Source of the DNA: Bryobacter sp.
GTDB taxonomy: Bacteria > Acidobacteriota > Terriglobia > Bryobacterales > Bryobacteraceae
Length of the DNA stretch: 64,000 nucleotides
Assembly (NCBI GenBank): GCA_022843625.1
Contig: JALHNH010000004.1
Span: 186,001 to 250,000, forward strand
Direction of reading: 5' to 3'
The notes beneath the pieces are model-generated. The model had not been told where the DNA came from. It did not search any database and worked only from the letters and a program-made list of their open reading frames with translations. Made by a program: the position numbers and the translations under genes. Numbering within the stretch: position 1 is the stretch's first letter; every line of letters begins with the position of its first letter. Below, piece after piece: positions 60,821 through 64,000 of this stretch.

Positions 60821-63800
60821 TTAGGCGTCGCCCGAAGCTTCGTAGGAAGTGGAACCGAAGAGCTTGGAGAGCTCTCCCTGAAATTCCTTATCCGCCCGGA
60901 CTTTGCTTGTCAGATCCAATGTTAGCGAAAAGTCGCGGCTTTTTTCGAGGATGATTCGCACGGAGGCCGGGCCGGGCTTCCTTTTCACCAACTCTTCCAG
61001 CGCAAGCGCCCGCTTGTCCTCGTCATCGGTAAGCCGGATCCGCAGGTTCAGCATGGCTGGAAGTTTTACTCTGGCATTGTCCAATGCCACCAGATCCTGA
61101 ATCGAGAGCCGGGGGGCAGACCCCTCATCCACCAGCACCTTGGCCGTAATCATGACGGCTTTGTCTTCTTCGAGATACTTCGAGAGGCTTTCAAACTTCG
61201 AAGCAAACACCATACAATCCACCGTGCCGTACAGGTCCTCCAGTTGCATCGCCGCCCACAATTCCTGCTTCTGATTGCGCTTACGCTGAATCCCCGTAAT
61301 CAATCCACAAACCTTCACTTCCACTCCACGCTCCACCCCAATCAGCGTCGACGTATTGTGCGAACCCAGATCGTTCACCTTGTCGCGGTACTGATCCAGC
61401 GGATGGCCGCTCACATAGAAGCCCAGCAATTCCTTCTCGTTGGTCAGCTTCTGCGAAGCATCCCAATCGGGAACCCTGGGCAATTCACCCTCTTCATGCT
61501 TTTCCTCATTACCGCCAAACAAATCCCCAAACAAACCCGATTGCCCCGAGTTGCGATCGCGCGAGGCCCGCAAGCCCGTCTCGATCGCTGCATCAAGAAT
61601 CGCCATCTTCTGCGACCGCGTGCCCTTGAGTTCATCCATTGCCCCGCAACGGATCAGCGCTTCGATCACCCGCCGGTTGACAGACGACATATCCACCCGC
61701 TCGCAGAACTCATAAAGTGAGGAGAACTTGCCGTCCTTGTCGCGCACCTTGATAATCGCTTCCACCGCACCCGCGCCCACGTTCTTGATCGCCCCCAGCC
61801 CAAAGCGAATGCCATCCCCCGAAGGCGTAAAGTTCAAGTCGGAGACATTCACGCTCGGAGGCAGCACCTGGATTTGCCGGTCGCGGCACTCGTTGATATA
61901 ACGAACCACCTTCGCCGTGTTGCCGGTTTCTGACGTCAGCAGCGCGCTGATGAATTCCAGCCGGTAGTTGGCCTTCAGATAGGCCGTGACGTAGGCGAGA
62001 TAAGCGTAGGCTGCCGAGTGGCTCTTGTTAAAGCCGTAGCCCGCGAACTTCTCCATGTGGTCGAAGACCTTCTCGGCCTTCTTCGGATTGAAGCCCTTGC
62101 GGATCGCCCCTTCCAAAAACCGCTGCCGCTGCGCTGCCATCTCTTCGATCTTCTTCTTACCCATCGCCCGCCGCAGCAAATCGGCGTCTCCCAGCGAATA
62201 GCCGGCCAGCAGATTCGCCATCTGCATTACCTGCTCCTGGTACACCATGACGCCATAGGTTTCTTCCAAAATCTCCTTCATCTCAGGGATTTCGTAAGTC
62301 ACCTTCGAGCGGCCATGCTTGCGGTCGATGAAGTCATCGATCATGTCCATCGGGCCCGGCCGGTATAGTGCGTTAAGGGCAATCAGGTCTTCCAGACGAT
62401 CCGGTGCGTAGCGCACCAGAATGTCCTTCATCCCGTCGGATTCAAACTGGAAGATGCCCGAGGTCTGCCCGTCGCAAAAGACCTTGTAAGCCGCCGGGTC
62501 ATTGAGCGGCAGGTCTTCCACCACCACCTTGATGCCCTGATGCCGCTCAATCAGAGCCAGCGTGTCGGCAATGATTGTCAGCGTCGTCAGTCCCAGAAAG
62601 TCCATCTTCAGCAGGCCAAGCTTTTCGAGGCCCACCATGTCGTACTGGGTAACAATTTCGTCCTTGTTCGTGCGGTAAAGCGGAACAATATCCTTGATCG
62701 GCCGCGGCGAAATCACCACACCCGCCGCATGGATCGAAGCATTGCGGGCCATGCCCTCAAGCCGCACCGCGATATCGAGCAGCTCCTGCACCTTCGGGTT
62801 GGCCTTGGCCATTTCCCCGAAGTTCGGCTCCATCTCAAAGGCCTGCTTCAGCTTGATATTGAGCGGCTGCGTCGGCACCAGCTTGGTCAGCTTGTCGACG
62901 TCGGCAAAGCTCATGTCCATCACGCGGCCTACGTCCTTGATCGCCGCGCGGGCACCGAGGGTTCCAAACGTGATGATCTGCGCTACTTGCTCGCGGCCAT
63001 ATTTCTCGGTGACGTACTTGATCACCTCACCCCGGCCGCGCGTGCAGAAGTCGATATCGATATCAGGCATCGAGATACGTTCCGGGTTGAGGAAGCGTTC
63101 AAAGAGCAGGTTGTAAGGCAGCGGGTCGATGTCGGTGATGTCCATCGCGTAGGCCACCAGCGAACCTGCCGCCGATCCGCGGCCCGGCCCCACGGGAATC
63201 CCCGACTGCTTGGCGTGGCGAATAAAATCCCACACGATCAGGAAGTAACCCGGGAACTTCATCTGCTGGATGATGCGAATCTCGCGCGTCAGGCGTTCTT
63301 CATAAACCTCAAGTGGATAGCGCAGATTGCCTTGGGCCGCCAGGATCTCCAGCTTCGACCGCCGCTTCTCAAATCCCGCCCGCGCCACCCACTCAAAATA
63401 GCTGTCAATCGTGTGATTCTCAGGAATCTGGAAGACCGGGAAGGGGTCTGCTACGCTCTCCAGCTTCAGCTTGCAACGTTGGGCGATATCCCAGGTGGCA
63501 TCCAGCGCCCGAGGCACATGCCCAAAGAGCTTCTCCATCTCTGCGCGAGTCTTCAGATAAAACTCGGGCGTATCAAAGCGCATGTGGTTCGGGTCAGACA
63601 GCGTGCGCCCCGTCTGAATGCAAAGCATGGCTTCGTGCGCGTGTGGGTCCCCAGCCCGCAGATAGTGAGCGTCATTGGTCACAACCAGCGGCATGCCGGT
63701 ATCGAGTGCCAGCCGCTCCACCTCAGGAATCACCTTGCGGTCTTGCTCAAGGCCATGATCCTGCAACTCAAGATAAAAATTACCCTTGCCGAAGATGTCC

Positions 63801-64000
63801 TGATACTCATTGGCAAGCGTCCGAGCATCGTCAAACTTGCCATTGAGCAGCGCTTCCTGCACATCACCTCGCAGGCAGCCCGACAAACAAATCAACCCCT
63901 TGGAGTGCCGCGCCAGCAGGTCCTTGTCCACGCGAGGCTTCTGGTAGAAACCATCGATATAGCCAGTCGAAACCAGCTCAATCAGATTGCGATAGCCTTC
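60821..64000 (-). CDS. dnaE: DNA polymerase III subunit alpha (partial, N-terminus beyond the edge)
   Basis: At least 1059 residues of the replicative polymerase; the frame stays open to the right edge (EGYRNLIELVSTGYIDGFYQ just before the cut), so the first part of the PHP domain is missing. Motifs are VGPGRGSAAGSLVAYAMDIT, the catalytic PDIDIDFCTRGRGEVIKYVT, RPGPMDMIDDFIDRKHGR and NKSHSAAYAYLAYVTAYLKA, with an OB-fold near the C-terminus (VKVCGLITGIQRKRNQKQEL, WAAMQLEDLYGTVDCMVF). It directly precedes accA (3-nt gap). Confidence 0.97.
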   Translation of the reverse strand, partial: EGYRNLIELVSTGYIDGFYQKPRVDKDLLARHSKGLICLSGCLRGDVQEALLNGKFDDARTLANEYQDIFGKGNFYLELQDHGLEQDRKVIPEVERLALDTGMPLVVTNDAHYLRAGDPHAHEAMLCIQTGRTLSDPNHMRFDTPEFYLKTRAEMEKLFGHVPRALDATWDIAQRCKLKLESVADPFPVFQIPENHTIDSYFEWVARAGFEKRRSKLEILAAQGNLRYPLEVYEERLTREIRIIQQMKFPGYFLIVWDFIRHAKQSGIPVGPGRGSAAGSLVAYAMDITDIDPLPYNLLFERFLNPERISMPDIDIDFCTRGRGEVIKYVTEKYGREQVAQIITFGTLGARAAIKDVGRVMDMSFADVDKLTKLVPTQPLNIKLKQAFEMEPNFGEMAKANPKVQELLDIAVRLEGMARNASIHAAGVVISPRPIKDIVPLYRTNKDEIVTQYDMVGLEKLGLLKMDFLGLTTLTIIADTLALIERHQGIKVVVEDLPLNDPAAYKVFCDGQTSGIFQFESDGMKDILVRYAPDRLEDLIALNALYRPGPMDMIDDFIDRKHGRSKVTYEIPEMKEILEETYGVMVYQEQVMQMANLLAGYSLGDADLLRRAMGKKKIEEMAAQRQRFLEGAIRKGFNPKKAEKVFDHMEKFAGYGFNKSHSAAYAYLAYVTAYLKANYRLEFISALLTSETGNTAKVVRYINECRDRQIQVLPPSVNVSDLNFTPSGDGIRFGLGAIKNVGAGAVEAIIKVRDKDGKFSSLYEFCERVDMSSVNRRVIEALIRCGAMDELKGTRSQKMAILDAAIETGLRASRDRNSGQSGLFGDLFGGNEEKHEEGELPRVPDWDASQKLTNEKELLGFYVSGHPLDQYRDKVNDLGSHNTSTLIGVERGVEVKVCGLITGIQRKRNQKQELWAAMQLEDLYGTVDCMVFASKFESLSKYLEEDKAVMITAKVLVDEGSAPRLSIQDLVALDNARVKLPAMLNLRIRLTDDEDKRALALEELVKRKPGPASVRIILEKSRDFSLTLDLTSKVRADKEFQGELSKLFGSTSYEASGDA

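Noticed and set aside
1..64000. Mobile elements, prophage, defence islands, tRNA or rRNA genes
   Set aside because: No transposase, integrase, terminal inverted repeats, tRNA-like cloverleaf or phage gene was recognised; the window looks like stable chromosome apart from the toxin-antitoxin pair.

Overview
The window reads as a chromosomal segment of an Acidobacteriota bacterium, most likely of the Solibacter/Bryobacter group. The evidence is a secreted protein ending in the Solibacter-type C-terminal domain (TIGR03437 family), an Oar-like TonB receptor with a carboxypeptidase-regulatory N-domain, four membrane Ser/Thr kinases mixed with three ECF sigma factors, a DUF1684 protein, and Hsp70/DUF3731 and DUF2760 proteins. 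Genes are dense on both strands with no gap above about 180 bases. I saw no tRNA, rRNA, insertion sequence, prophage or CRISPR array.

Layout. 1-4.5 kb (minus): a YhbY RNA-binding protein, an MntA/HepT toxin-antitoxin pair whose toxin is frameshifted, a secreted S9 peptidase and inositol-3-phosphate synthase. 4.6-10.5 kb (plus): an AAA ATPase, a TonB-dependent receptor, an XRE regulator with a ligand-binding domain, and a VOC protein. 10.5-18.9 kb: a secreted glycosidase-like protein, a BON protein, an EF-hand/lipase-like protein, a MATE exporter, TypA, Der, a U32-like protein and a small hypothetical. 19-31 kb: two tail-to-tail kinase/ECF-sigma pairs flank the fused 2-oxoglutarate decarboxylase/dehydrogenase, a membrane protein and the TIGR03437 protein. 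30.7-35.3 kb: a PduO-type cobalamin adenosyltransferase, an OmpA-type protein, an Asp-box beta-propeller and a B12-binding mutase subunit. 35.3-44 kb: a NYN/LOTUS RNase-like protein, RidA, MutS2, a Nudix hydrolase, an SMP-30-like protein, DUF1684 and small exported proteins. 43-50 kb: an operon of DUF2760, Hsp70, Hsp70-DUF3731, ThiL and a mutarotase-like protein, divergent from a MerR regulator. 50-56.6 kb: an ECF sigma factor, a membrane protein and two tandem kinases behind a strong hairpin terminator. 56.6-64 kb (minus): dnaE (partial), accA, a small membrane protein, a MacA-like adaptor with its ABC ATPase, and an EcsC-like protein.

The most notable points are: (i) the Hsp70/DUF3731/DUF2760 module with a divergent MerR gene, which recalls the HspR-dnaK arrangement; (ii) repeated pairing of ECF sigma factors with transmembrane Ser/Thr kinases that share a module just after the membrane segment; (iii) a recurring -10-like hexamer TAnnnT that ends 7-8 nt before the start codon of many genes, suggesting leaderless transcripts; and (iv) three single-base lesions or anomalies near the 5' end of genes or before a catalytic motif (HepT, an ECF sigma factor, a Nudix hydrolase), which could be decay, recoding or sequencing error. 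Everything rests on reading the sequence and on family knowledge; no search was run.
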